From contig CM035231.1 of NCBI GenBank assembly GCA_020226215.1, positions 54,774,876-54,838,875 of the forward strand: a DNA stretch of 64,000 nt. The letters run 5' to 3'. Positions 14,045-23,923 of this stretch are shown here, one piece after another; the first letter of the stretch is position 1, and every line of letters starts with the position of its first letter. This DNA is from Sindora glabra. Lineage: Eukaryota; Streptophyta; Magnoliopsida; Fabales; Fabaceae. Below the pieces are notes generated by a model that saw nothing but the letters and a program-made list of their open reading frames with translations, had not been told where the DNA came from and searched no databases. The translations under genes and the position numbers were made by a program.

Positions 14045-14802
14045 TGTATTAACTGTAATAACCGATTTGAGGTTTGAGATATTTTACTGCTTTCAAGGAA
14101 TTATCAAATGTTGTTTGTGGTAAAGGTTGAAATTGAAAACTCCTCCAAAATTTAAAAGATTCATCTACTCTAGAAGGCATGATGGAGCAGGATGCAGGTA
14201 GTAGGAAAGTGTTAAAACCCAGCAAATAAGAAGTGTTTAAGGAGAAGAAGTAGATAACAAATAGGAGCTTCTGAATTTCGCAATGCCAAAATGAGAGGTA
14301 GGTTGCAATATTTATTGGCAGCTGGGGAGCATTTTAGAGATTGATGTTGCAGAAAAATTTGGACAAAATAACATTGGAAAGAATTTGGAAAACTAAAGTC
14401 AGAGAAATTTTGGGAAAATACTATTGTAGAAAATTTGGGAAATGTTAGTTGTATGCAAAAAATCTCGAGTTAATTGGTGAGAAAAATTAGGACATATACT
14501 TTAATTTTTAATAAACTAAAAAATTATGATTTTCATATAAGACTTGGTTATTGTAAGATCTTAGAAAAAAATTAATTTTTGATTTTCTCAAAAATGGGCT
14601 TGAATCAGGCCTCTTATGTTATTTACTTGTAAGGGGACAAATTCACCAATTACACTTGCTTCGACCTACCTTGTGCATGCGAGTCCACTACTTCCTTTAT
14701 ATGTCAATGCACTTATGTGATGAGCCTCATATTTAAATCTTTTACAAGAAGCTTAATTAGTCGATGTGAGACTAAGTTTTTTAAAATATTAGCCCATTTA
14801 CA
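14045..14802 (-). repeat. Copia LTR, left (3' LTR)
   Basis: About 758 bp from TGTATTAACTG to CCATTTACA. It aligns along its length with 32633-33354, sharing blocks such as AAGGAATTATC, AGGTTGAAATTG, AAATTCACCAATTA and CACTTCCTTT. On the minus strand it begins TGTAAATGGGCTAATATTTT, matching the start of the right LTR. The adjacent internal side reads GGGAAATTGT on the minus strand, a plausible worn polypurine tract. The outer boundary is inferred from where similarity fades and is less certain than the inner one. Confidence 0.7.
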
Positions 14803-15306
14803 ACAATTTCCCATATATTTCAAGGGGCTTTGAAAGAAAACATAAGGTAGAAAGAAAGAATATTTTGCTAAGTTTTCAATTAAATGTAAATCATTAATTT
14901 GATGTCTTGTAAATTGTGAACCAAATTTAGAAAAAGAGAGATATAATCTATAGGGCCATTGGTGAAGTATATAACTTTTATGAATTAATAATCTTTTGTT
15001 ATAAATTAGCGGTCTCACCAATCACTTTACATTTGTAAAATACCTCCTTATGCAAAGCAATTTTGTGTAATAGGCCATGCATATGCTTGTAAGTTTATGA
15101 ATGCTCTAGAGATCTCGCTAGAATCTCAGAGGAGCAGCCCCATTTCACACTCATATAAGCAAATCCATCAAGTATGTATTGGAATTAAATACACCACTTA
15201 CAATGGGTTATGGAGTTCATTAAGAGTTGAGCTCATCCTCACATATAGTTTACAGTTTAAAGCACTAATCACAGACACTATAAGAGAGACTCACAAAATT
15301 CAAGTG
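14803..15306 (-). other. Copia 3' internal remnant left of the Athila insertion
   Basis: This lies between the copia 3' LTR and the Athila insertion site, and its continuation is at 28526-28970. It corresponds to the stretch between RNase H and the 3' LTR. Two open frames here (14713-15021 minus, partly in the LTR, and 15097-15309 plus) show no known domain and I treat them as chance. Confidence 0.6.
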
Positions 15307-16794
15307 TGACTGTGCAATCCCGCAAGTGCACGGGTTAAGTCGAGTTATAGTATAAAAGATTATCGTTCTCCACAGGGATTGTAGGTTGAGTACTAACTAA
15401 ATCTCAAGTAAAATTATCTAGGCGGATTAATTGATAGTGTGAATCAAGAATAAATTGTAAAACAGAGCTTAGCTATCAAAAATAAAGTTTGATTCAATGG
15501 AATAAAAGCGTACTCAGCTTAAGGATCCTTTGTACATTTCATTATGGAATGAAAATAATTCTCTAACTTAGTTTACTGTTAATTAAGATTGCTGGATTAC
15601 CAAAATTAAGCTATACCTCATTGCAAGGCTACTAGCTACTAACCAAAAGATTAAGTGCCCAGAATTACTCTAGTAATCACTTATCTAGGTTGCATTAACT
15701 TGCTTAGAATCCATTCTTGGACATTTCATCCTGTGCAAAAGAATACAATCAGCTTAATTCCTAAGTCTAATTTATATTCCCAATGATCATGCAAGATCCG
15801 ATTAATTAATTGGTCATTTCAACCTAGAATCAATTAATCCATAACACAAATCCAATGTTCCGGATATATTGGCTTGTTCCAGACAAAACAGCAAAATCAA
15901 ATCATAATTCAACAGTAAATCAAGCTAGATCATATAAAATTCAGTTCCATAACTCCATGAACAAGTTCACCCAAGCTGAGCACAAGGGTTTAGTGTGAAA
16001 ACATTACAAGATCAGAAGAAAACAAGAAAACAGAGAGGGAAGTCAAACAATTCATGAAGATCTACAAATTTCTTGCTTGATTCTTCAATTCCTTGCTTGA
16101 ATCCGCGTTAGAAGGTCCTCTTGGTGAGTTTGGATCTCTTCTAGGGCTTTTCCCAGCAGCTCTTCTTGTTAATTCTCAGTTTCTCCTCTTCCCTTCTCTT
16201 TCAAAATTTCGCGCAAAATTTATATTGGTGATGTACACGGGGGTCAACACGTCCCATGTTTAACCTCGTGTTTCTCAGCGAAAGTTGAGTAGCACGAAAC
16301 ACGTTGTGCGACACGCCCCATGTTCTTTTCCAAATTGTCAAGCAGAAATGAACATGGTGTAATACACGGCCCGTGTAGTAACCCGTGTTCTTCAACGAAG
16401 ACTGATCAGCATGTTACACGGGGTGTGACACTTCCCGTGTTTTCCTCAAAAGCGAATGGCAGTAAGATACATGGGGTAGAACATGTCCCGTGTTTGACCC
16501 CGTGTTCTTCTCTGAGCAGCCCAGTAAAGCTACGAAACAATCCAAAATGAAACACGGCCCTAAACACGGAGTTCCCATACCCCGTGTTCTTTGTCATGTG
16601 AACAAATTTACTTCAATTCTTCACAATTTGAATGGTTTTGCTTCCGGATCCTTTTCTTATGCTCATATGTATCATTTCAAGACCTGAAAACAAAATATAG
16701 AGCATCTAAGTATCCTTTTCAATCAATTTGCACAAAATACTAAGTAAATGAGTGATGAAACACATAGAATTTAGGTGCATTTGTGCATTTATCA
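15307..16794 (-). repeat. Athila LTR, left (3' LTR)
   Basis: 1,488 bp, TG...CA ends. By eye it differs from the right LTR at about 45 positions plus one single-base indel, about 3%. Nearly all differences are transitions; I saw only about four transversions, as expected for methylated, deaminating plant repeats. It contains the dyad array at 16234-16589. The outer side is flanked by AAGTG. Confidence 0.95.
16234..16589. repeat. ACACGGGG/CCCCGTGT dyad array, left LTR
   Basis: About six degenerate units, spaced roughly 55-85 bp, each pairing an ACACGGGG-like half with one or two CCCGTGTT-like halves and usually followed by TCTC or TTCTTC. The strand symmetry creates short open frames on both strands that are not genes. 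The array lies near the inner end of the 3' LTR (the U3 side relative to the minus-strand transcript) and could form serial hairpins in RNA. The same motif recurs at 20611-21159 and 27964-28320. Confidence 0.85.
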
Positions 16795-16808
16795 ATTCCT
16801 CCACACTT
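16795..16808 (-). promoter_or_regulatory. Polypurine tract for plus-strand priming
   Basis: On the minus strand the 14 bases directly before the 3' LTR read AAGTGTGGAGGAAT. Position and purine content match the primer for second-strand DNA synthesis of LTR retrotransposons. Confidence 0.8.
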
Positions 16809-16812
16809 GAAT

Positions 16813-16832
16813 CTTGCTCGTCCTCGAGCAAG
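16813..16832. other. Hairpin next to the polypurine tract
   Basis: CTTGCTCG-TCCT-CGAGCAAG: a perfect 8-bp stem with a 4-base loop (AGGA on the element's sense strand), four bases from the polypurine tract. A second copy of this arrangement occurs at 18161-18194. Its function is not shown by the sequence; a role in primer selection or RNA folding is an inference. Confidence 0.7.
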
Positions 16833-18158
16833 GAAGTAAGAGAACAAGAAATACTACTCCAATTTTTATTCTCTTTTTTTTCTTTTTCTTTTTTTTATAT
16901 ATATATTCAGGCAATCATTCAACAAATCAAAGATTAAGATCAAGTCATGCCAAGCAACTAAATGAAAATAAAGCAACTAAACAAGTCAATCCTCAGCATA
17001 GAAGCAAAAGAGAATAGCCTCACAGGTAAAGTGTTTACTCTCACTCTCAAAACAAGGCTTGTGTTTATTTTCAAGTCAATCAGCTCAAGACTTAATGCTA
17101 CCATATGCTTGCACAAACTCTAATCTCCACTACTATAATGTAAAATGCATGCAAATCAGAGGACTTTATTAGGGAAAAAAGTGAGGATAGGGGATAGGAA
17201 TCTCAAAGGGTGAAAAGTGATAGAACCCTGAGTTTGAAGGAAAAAGACACATTAGTCACGAATTTGACCATTGTCGAGTTCCATTACTCAACTTAACATA
17301 TTACCTTGCATCAACCCTTGCTTTAACCTCCAAACTTCTCCTTTTGATTTTCATCATTTTTCTTTTTATACAAATTAATCAGCAAACACAACATTTTTTT
17401 TTCAACAAGTTTTTCTTCCTTTTCTTCTTCCCAAATTATTTATTTGACACCATTTTTTTATGGTGTTTTGGTTTCTTCTTTTTTTTTTATTATTTGTTTG
17501 ATTTTTTTTTAACAGTCAAAGCTATAAACTAACTTATCCAACTAGCAGCACTAAGTAAGGACCTCTAAATAATAGCCAAACTCATACAATATGTCTAAGT
17601 TCCCTCAAACTCTAAGGTTCAAGTTCACTTGGGCAGTGGCTTGGGATGTACATGGTATGGCTAGGCTAGAAATGAGGGTCTAAGGCTCAAAGTGACTAAC
17701 TAGGGGAAAAGTTTTAGGGAAAATTAAAGAAAAGGATTCAAATAAGCCAAACAAATAAAAGGGTAAAGAAACATGGCCTCATCATTTTTGACATACAAAA
17801 TACATAAAATGTAGCCTCAAAAAGAGAAAATGCAAGTTCTAGAGCACAAAGACAAGAGTGATGACATAATCCCTCAAGAAGAAAAATGAGCTTTAATTTC
17901 TAATGAGAAAATAGCTCAAAAGGCTCAAATCTCACAAGGGTCAATTATGCTCATTACTCTTAACTTCAAGTTTTAGATTTTTCTTATCAAGTTGCCAAAT
18001 ATTCATTAAAGAAACAAGGCATGAATCAGTCACTTTATTCAATAGATTGCCTTAAAAAAAATTTTATTATTATTATTTTTATATCATTAAAATTGGAGCA
18101 AATTTCAGTACTCTAAATCATTCAAGCAAGTTCAAGTGCAAAACATTGCAAAACACTG
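16833..18158 (-). other. Athila 3' non-coding region
   Basis: About 1.3 kb between the third ORF and the 3' LTR. It contains long T-runs on the plus strand (16870-16900, 17390-17520) that give rise to F-rich chance frames, and a plain A-rich stretch to 18060. No ORF or structured repeat beyond these is visible. Confidence 0.6.
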
Positions 18159-18160
18159 CT

Positions 18161-18194
18161 CCCCACACTTAAAATTGGACATTGTCCTCAATGT
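18161..18194 (-). promoter_or_regulatory. Second hairpin plus polypurine-like module
   Basis: On the minus strand ACATTG-AGGA-CAATGT (18179-18194, 6-bp stem and the same AGGA loop) is followed after eight bases by AAGTGTGGGGAG, almost the same purine run as the tract at the LTR. This could be an auxiliary priming site or a relic of an ancestral 3' end. Only the sequence resemblance is observed. Confidence 0.55.
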
Positions 18195-18567
18195 ACAAAA
18201 TAGTAAATGGGAAAAGAGATAGAGAATAGTTGGGGGACTGAAACTTCCCTGACATGTGGAGTATGATTACCCAGTATACCGCAGGGAGATCCAGAAGTAG
18301 AGACAAAGTAGGAGAGAGAGAGAGAGAGAACTGGTAACCTAAAAGAAAGGAAATACAGTACTAGAAAGGAAATGCTGTTAGTTATTATAGGCATTAATAT
18401 TAAAGGTGCAAGAAAATAAAGGAGATATAGGTAATATAACAAAGGGTAAATCAAAGTGCATAGTCAATATATGTACAGACCAGATAAATGGAAATAGACA
18501 TGAAGAATAAGTAAAAAGAAAATAGAATAGCTAAGTAACAGGAAAAATAAGCAGTAAACAATCTAAG

Positions 18568-19740
18568 CTACTGGGTAGGAGGGTCCGGGTCAGAGGGATG
18601 GAAAAGGTGGAACAGGGGCTCGATCATGCTCTCTATGTGTCTGGAGCGCCTGTCCAAGTCATCATAGAGTCCCTCGATTCGCGTCTGATGCTCGGATATC
18701 AGACGGAGCTCAGCTAAAATCTGCTGCTGGCCAGATAGGATGTCTCGGAAGTAAGCCTCTGATGGAACTCGGCTCCCGGCAGAAGATGAAGAACCAAAAT
18801 CAGGAGCTGGATCATCTCCTAGGATATGCTGCTCCTCTTGCTGGGACTGCTGCTGCACCGGCTGGATCCCCATAGCTATAAGAATGCCCCTTCGAAGGGG
18901 TGCCATGTGAGAAACTATGGTCAGCGATCCATATGGCCGGTCAAAAATGCCTAATTGCCTGGCTAGTCTAGTAATATACGGCCCAGCAGCTATGCTAGCA
19001 ACTCTCCTATCTGTGGCCTGGGCTGAGAAAAAGTGGGCAAATGCTCCTCTAATGTGGATAGGCACCCTCTCAATCATGCTGTAGAGGAAGAGTATGTCTG
19101 AAGTGCTAACGACCCCATGACTGTGCCCCCGTCCACTCAGAGTGTGGCTAAAAATAGAATGGAGGACTTGCCAGGCAACCCTCCTAAGGCTAGATGCCTT
19201 ACTTTTCGTGGGATCATAGGTGTTCCCAGTGGCTATGTCAGTCCATACCTGCTACTCCTAGGTCCCGTGGGGCAGTCCTACCAGCATGTCCTGGTACTCT
19301 GGAGTAGTCACAAACTCCACAGAATAAAGTCCCAGGCGGACAGACAGTTGGGTCACACTCATCGAATAGGCGACGCCTCCAAGTCGGAACTGAACGGTAT
19401 CAGCTAAGTCAATCGTTCCGAAGTACCTCTCCAAATAGAAGGTGCTGAGAAACTCCAAGGTGAGCTCCCTGTAAGTGGGCTCTCTAATCTCAAAGAAAGT
19501 CTTCCAAGCTCTAACACTTATAAGCTCACGAATCTCTTCCTTCAATCCAAACTCCCTCAGCACTCCCCAGTCTAAGAATCTCCCTTCTACAAATGGCTTA
19601 TCCTTGTGTCTATCATAGGCTTGAATGTGAGCCTCGTCAGTGAAATCCAAGAAAGGGTATGTAGGTCCTCTAGAGGATGTCCCTCTAGATGTACTACCCT
19701 TGGTAGTCTTCTTAGCAGTGGTTTTTTATCTTTTAGACAT
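18568..19740 (-). pseudogene. Athila third ORF (env position), broken
   Basis: A single reading frame runs from ATG at 19740 to the stop at 18568, about 390 codons, interrupted by three in-frame stops (19726-19728 and the close pair 19258-19260 and 19252-19254). The start is Lys/Thr/Ser-rich. A central block resembles the 'putative plant transposon protein' family seen in many plant gypsy ORFs (motifs FVEGRFLDWGVLREFG and TDIATGNTYDP). A Gln/Glu/Ser-rich linker and a heptad-like C-terminal segment (LSGQQQILAELRLISEHQTR) suggest a coiled coil. I see no signal peptide and no membrane helix, so despite its position it does not look like an envelope glycoprotein. Its role in the element is unknown. 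Confidence 0.7.
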
Positions 19741-20370
19741 GATCTACAAAAGGAATTGACAAACTGAGAGAGTGTATTGAGAGTATATCAGCCAGCAGCA
19801 AATTCCAAGAACAAAGATTCATCAATATATAACAGCCAATCAATTTAATATCCAATCATTTAACATGAAGTATAATTCAAAATTAATGCCATCAATACAG
19901 TTAAGTGGCCATATCAATAAGGTAAAGCAGGAAATCAGATAATCAATCAGTAAACTTCAAAGGCTTGCAATTTAAGCAATCAAAAAGTTCCAATTCAATC
20001 AGCCAAAGATTTAACACACAAAAGCAATGGCATTGGAGTTCAATAGATAACTAAGTCAATCAATCAAACTTATCCATCAATCAATAGTTCAAGTCATATT
20101 AATTAGAGATTCTAATTCAATTCATCAATTAAAGCTTCTAATTCAATCAATCAATCATGAGAGATGCAAATTCAATCAATCACACTTGTGGATTGCTATG
20201 TAAATTCCTATGGAAAGTCATTCAATTAACCAATCAAACATCAACTTCAAAGGATTTCAACATTCCTATGAATTCTAACCTTCATTTGAAGATAATAATC
20301 ATTAGAAATTGCAATAAACTCCAAAGAATTCAAAGGAAATGCATTAACCTCGTGAGATGATTAACAAAAA
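19741..20370 (-). other. CAAT/TTGATTG-rich spacer before the third ORF
   Basis: Between pol and the third ORF lies a low-complexity stretch rich in CAATCAATCA on the plus strand, densest at 19790-20240. It is probably the leader of the third ORF or an untranslated spacer. A short plus-strand frame here is chance. Confidence 0.55.
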
Positions 20371-20610
20371 CCCTAGTTCGTGTTGAAATGAGAAGAGAAA
20401 TCCAAATCACAGCTTTTCAACCGATTAAATCGTAAATCAAGTAGCAAAACAACCTCAAATGGCAAAATGAAACACTTTGATCGGTGGAATTTGGCAATAT
20501 GGTGTGCGAAAATGCAAGGAGAAAGGTTAGGGCAGCGAGGAAGGAGAAGAAATTTGGGGAAAATCTGAAAAAATCTAGATTTTTGACGATTAAAAGCTCG
20601 CCCGCACAGG

Positions 20611-21159
20611 AACACGGGGATAAACACGTCCCGTGTAGTACCCCATGTTTCTCTGCGGATGAGTGCTCTGGGTTTCGCAAATTTACATGGGGTCTGACAT
20701 ACCCTGTGTTCTTTCCCATGTTTCTCTCTGAAACAAGTGAACAATCCTCGCAATTGTACACGGTGTCAAACACTACCCGTGTTTTGACCCGTGTTTCTCT
20801 CTAAATGACACGAACAAATGCACAATAGTACACGGGGTTTACCACGATCCGTGTTGTACCCCGTATTTCTCTCTGGAAGGCTCATGTTCAAAAGTCCTCA
20901 TCATTGGTTTAACCAGTGAGGTACACGGGGTAGGACACGGTCCGTGTTCCATACCGTGTATCTCTCTGGACTTCCATGAAAATCACTAAGTTTTTATGTG
21001 AATCAGATAGTGAGGAACACGGGGTCTGACATGGTCCGTGTTCAACACCGTGTTTCTCACTGGATTGCGTTCAAAATCACAAGTTCTTTTAAATTGGCCA
21101 GATAGTGAGGTACACGTGGTAGTACACATCCCGTGTTTTACACCGTGTATCTCACTGGA
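20611..21159. repeat. ACACGGGG/CCCCGTGT dyad array, internal
   Basis: Seven units start near 20611, 20682, 20756, 20828, 20921, 21015 and 21111. Spacing is about 70-75 bp for the first three intervals and about 93-96 bp for the last three. The consensus is TACACGGGGTNNNACACGTCCCGTGTNNNACCCCGTGTTTCTCTCTGG; each unit holds one ACACGGGG half and two CCCGTGTT halves. It resembles the arrays in both LTRs. Short ORFs on both strands here are by-products of the symmetric repeat. Confidence 0.9.
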
Positions 21160-21355
21160 CTGCGTTTTGAGCCCTCTGTGCAAGAAAACAGACAACAAAC
21201 ATGCATTCATGCCTAATTTACCTCAAAGGTAGAGTCCACATGCAAAAATAAACATCCAACATCAACATTTCATGACCTAAATGCCTCCACTACTCAGAAA
21301 CTCAGATTGAAAAGGAAAAGACTAAGAATTAAAAGCAAGAAAACCGAAAAATAAG

Positions 21356-21373
21356 CTTGGGTTGCCTCCCAAG
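21356..21373. other. Post-pol hairpin CTTGGG-(6)-CCCAAG
   Basis: About 40 bases after the pol stop the element's sense strand reads CTTGGGAGGCAACCCAAG, a perfect 6-bp stem with a 6-base loop. The core GGGAGGCAACCC is, to my knowledge, recurrent right after pol in Athila-group elements. A role in termination, RNA stability or expression of the downstream ORF is possible but untested. Confidence 0.55.
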
Positions 21374-21412
21374 AAGCGCTTGTTTAAGGTCATAAGCTCG
21401 ACCCCTGTTTCT

Positions 21413-22777
21413 TTATAAGTCTGGTGCTTCCATTATTGGTGGTCCAGCAACATAATTCTTCAATCTTTGGCCATTAACTTTGAAGTTGCCGGTGCTCTCA
21501 CTCCAAATCTCCACAGCTCCAAACGGATATACCTTCTTCACAAGATATGGTCCAGTCCATCTTGTCTTAAGCTTCCCTGGGAATAGCTTGAATCTTGAAC
21601 TGAATAACAGCACCAAATCTCCTTCATGAAATTCCCTTCGAAGAATTCGCTTGTCATGCCAAGCCTTTGTTCTTTCTTTATAAATCTTAGCATTATCATA
21701 GGCTTCATTCCTTAGTTCTTCAAGCTCAAGAAGTTGGAGCTTTCTCTTTTTCCCAACAGATTGCAAATCAAAGTTGAGCAACTTGATTGCCCAATAAGCC
21801 TTATGTTCAACCTCCACTGGCAGATGACAGTGCTTCCCATAGATGAGCCTAAATGGTGCCATTCCAATTGGAGTCTTAAAGGCAGTTCTATAGGCCCATA
21901 AAGCATCATCCAACTTGAGTGCCCAATTCTTCCTTGATCTAGATACAGTCTTCTCCAATATGGACTTGATTTCTCTGTTGGAAAGCTCAACTTGCCCACT
22001 GGTTTGAGGGTGATATGGAGTAGAGATCTTATGGGTTACTCCATACCCTTTTAAGAGCGATTAAAATTGATGGGCAATAAAATGAGACCCTCCATCACTA
22101 ATGACAGCCCTGGGGATTCTAAACCTAGGGAATAACACCTTCTTGAAGAATCGAACCACAACTTTTGCATCATAAGTTCGAGTGGCAATTGCTTCCACCC
22201 ATTTGGAGACATAGTCAACCGCCACAAGGATATATCTGTTGCTGCAAGAAGGTGGGAATGTTCCCATGAAGTCAATTCCCCAGACATAAAAGATTTCAAC
22301 CTCCAGAATGTTATTCAAAGGCATTTCATGTCTCTTTGATATGTTACCAACCCTTTGGCACTGGTCACAAGAAGTGACATAATGGTGAACATCTCTGAAA
22401 AGAGTCGGCCAATAAAAACCCGCCTGGGCAATCTTTACAGCTGTCCTTGAAGTGCCAAAGTGTCCTCCATATGAAAAGGAGTGACAGTGGAACAAGATGC
22501 TTGCAATTTCTTCCTCAGGCACACATCTTCTAAACAGGCCATCTGCATATCTCCTAAAGAGAAGAGGCTCATCCCAAAAGTAGTGCTTTACCTTTGCCAA
22601 GAACTTCCTCTTCTTTTGATACCTCGCATCCGGAGGTAAAACTCCACTAATAATGTAATTCACATAATCCGCAAACCATGGGATGGCTGAAGAAGAGACA
22701 ACCAACAAATAATCATCAGGAAGGGAATCATTGATTGGCATGTCCTTATCTTCCTCATCCCCTAACTCTTGCTTCAA
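21413..22777 (-). pseudogene. Athila integrase
   Basis: Catalyses insertion of element cDNA into the host chromosome. The N-terminal zinc-binding region shows HCHSFSYGGH and, about 31 residues on, CDQC. The catalytic core has Asp in GIDFMG (residue ~169 of the fragment) and Asp in VISDGG (~228). The catalytic Glu (GQVELSNRE) lies exactly 35 residues later, a preserved D,D-35-E spacing. One in-frame TAA at 22061-22063 falls inside that interval. The C-terminal part (KLKTRWTGPY) matches the usual gypsy end. The frame is continuous with RNase H upstream. The stop prevents a full-length product. Confidence 0.93.
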
Positions 22778-22822
22778 TTTGGAGAGATGATCAACTACAA
22801 CATTCTCAGTACCTTTCTTATC

Positions 22823-23446
22823 TCAAATTTTCAGATCGAATTCTTGTAACAAAAGAATCCATCTGATTAGGCGAGGCTTGGCTTCCTTCTTACTTAAAAG
22901 GTACCAGATGGCTGCATGATCTGTGAAGACAATCACCTTTGAATATACCAAATAGGATCTGAACTTGTCAACTGCATAAACTACCGCAAGGAGTTCCTTT
23001 TCGGTTGTGGCATAGTTCAATTGAGCTTCATCTAGAGTCTTGCTAGCATAGTAGATTGCATGAACCTTCCTATCCTTCCTTTGGCTAAGCACCGCTCCTA
23101 TTGCATAGTCACTAGCATCGCACATCACCTCAAACGGTAGATTCCAATCCGGTGCTTGCATAATTGGGGCGGAAATCAATGCTTTCTTCAACCTGTAAAA
23201 TGCATCCAAACAGTCTTGATTAAAATCAAAAGGAACATCTTTAGCAAGCAAGTTAGTCAAAGGTTTAGCAATTTTAGAGAAATCTTTGATGAAACGTCGG
23301 TAGAAACTAGCGTGTCCTAGAAAACTCCTCACTCCCTTCACAGAAGTTGGGGGAGGCAATTTCTCTATGATGTCCACTTTGGCTTTGTCTACCTCAATCC
23401 CATGTTCAGATACTTGATGGCTAAGGACAATCCCTTCTCTTACCAT
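22823..23446 (-). pseudogene. Athila RNase H and RT connection
   Basis: RNase H removes the RNA template during reverse transcription. The fragment begins with the RT thumb/connection (SFLGHASFYRRFIKDFSKIA), then shows the RNase H acidic residues in CDASDYAIGAVL (D~110), TEKELLAVVYA (E~151) and FTDHAAIWYLL (D~176). It ends at an in-frame TGA (22823-22825) where related elements have Arg, a simple CGA-to-TGA change. The frame continues directly into integrase. Confidence 0.93.
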
Positions 23447-23923
23447 AAAATAGCATTTCTCCTAGTTGAGAACCAGATTTACCTCCTCACATCTCTGCAA
23501 CACTTGAGATAAATTAGTTAAACAGTTATCAAAGGAAGTGCCATATACAGAAAAATCATCCATAAAAACTTCCATGATATTTTCAATAAAATCAAAAAAA
23601 TAGCCATCATACAACGCTGAAAAGTAGCTAGAGCATTACACAGACCAAAAGGCATTCTTCTATATGCAAAAGTACCATAAGGACATGTAAATGTGGTATT
23701 TTCCTGATCATTTGGATGTATAGGGATTTGAAAGAAACCAGAATAACCATCCAAATAACAGAAATGTGAATGCTTAGCTAACCTTTCCAAAGTTTGATCA
23801 ATGAAGGGAAGAGGGAAATGATCTTTCCGGGTTGCCTTATTTAATTTCCTATAGTCAATGCACATTCTCTAACCCGTGACAGTCTTAGTGGAATTAGCTC
23901 ATTGTTTTCATTTTTTACCACAG
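23447..23923 (-). pseudogene. Athila reverse transcriptase core, frameshifted
   Basis: Copies element RNA into DNA. Recognisable blocks are CIDYRKLNKATRKDHFPLPF, the GYSGFFQIPI palm strand, MPFGLCNA, and the catalytic FMDDFSVYG motif at about 23551-23566. Breaks relative to related elements: one-base losses near 23926-23936, near 23884-23891 and in the T-run at 23594-23600, and Trp-to-stop changes (TAG) at 23869-23871 and 23462-23464. The first two losses change frame in succession and the third returns it to the frame used by RNase H. The fragment cannot make an active polymerase. Confidence 0.92.

Noticed and set aside
16201..16597. Overlapping short frames on both strands (also at 20373-20804, 20986-21232 and 27932-28328)
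   Set aside because: They are translations of the ACACGGGG/CCCCGTGT array, whose strand symmetry gives similar peptides (HGV.HG.C..PC) in several frames. There is no start context or gene structure.
17344..17532. Phe-rich 62-codon ORF resembling a membrane peptide
   Set aside because: It is the translation of T-runs in the Athila 3' non-coding region.
16234..21159. CRISPR-like array
   Set aside because: Repeats with similar spacing occur, but in a plant retrotransposon, with degenerate dyads and similar spacers and no cas genes.
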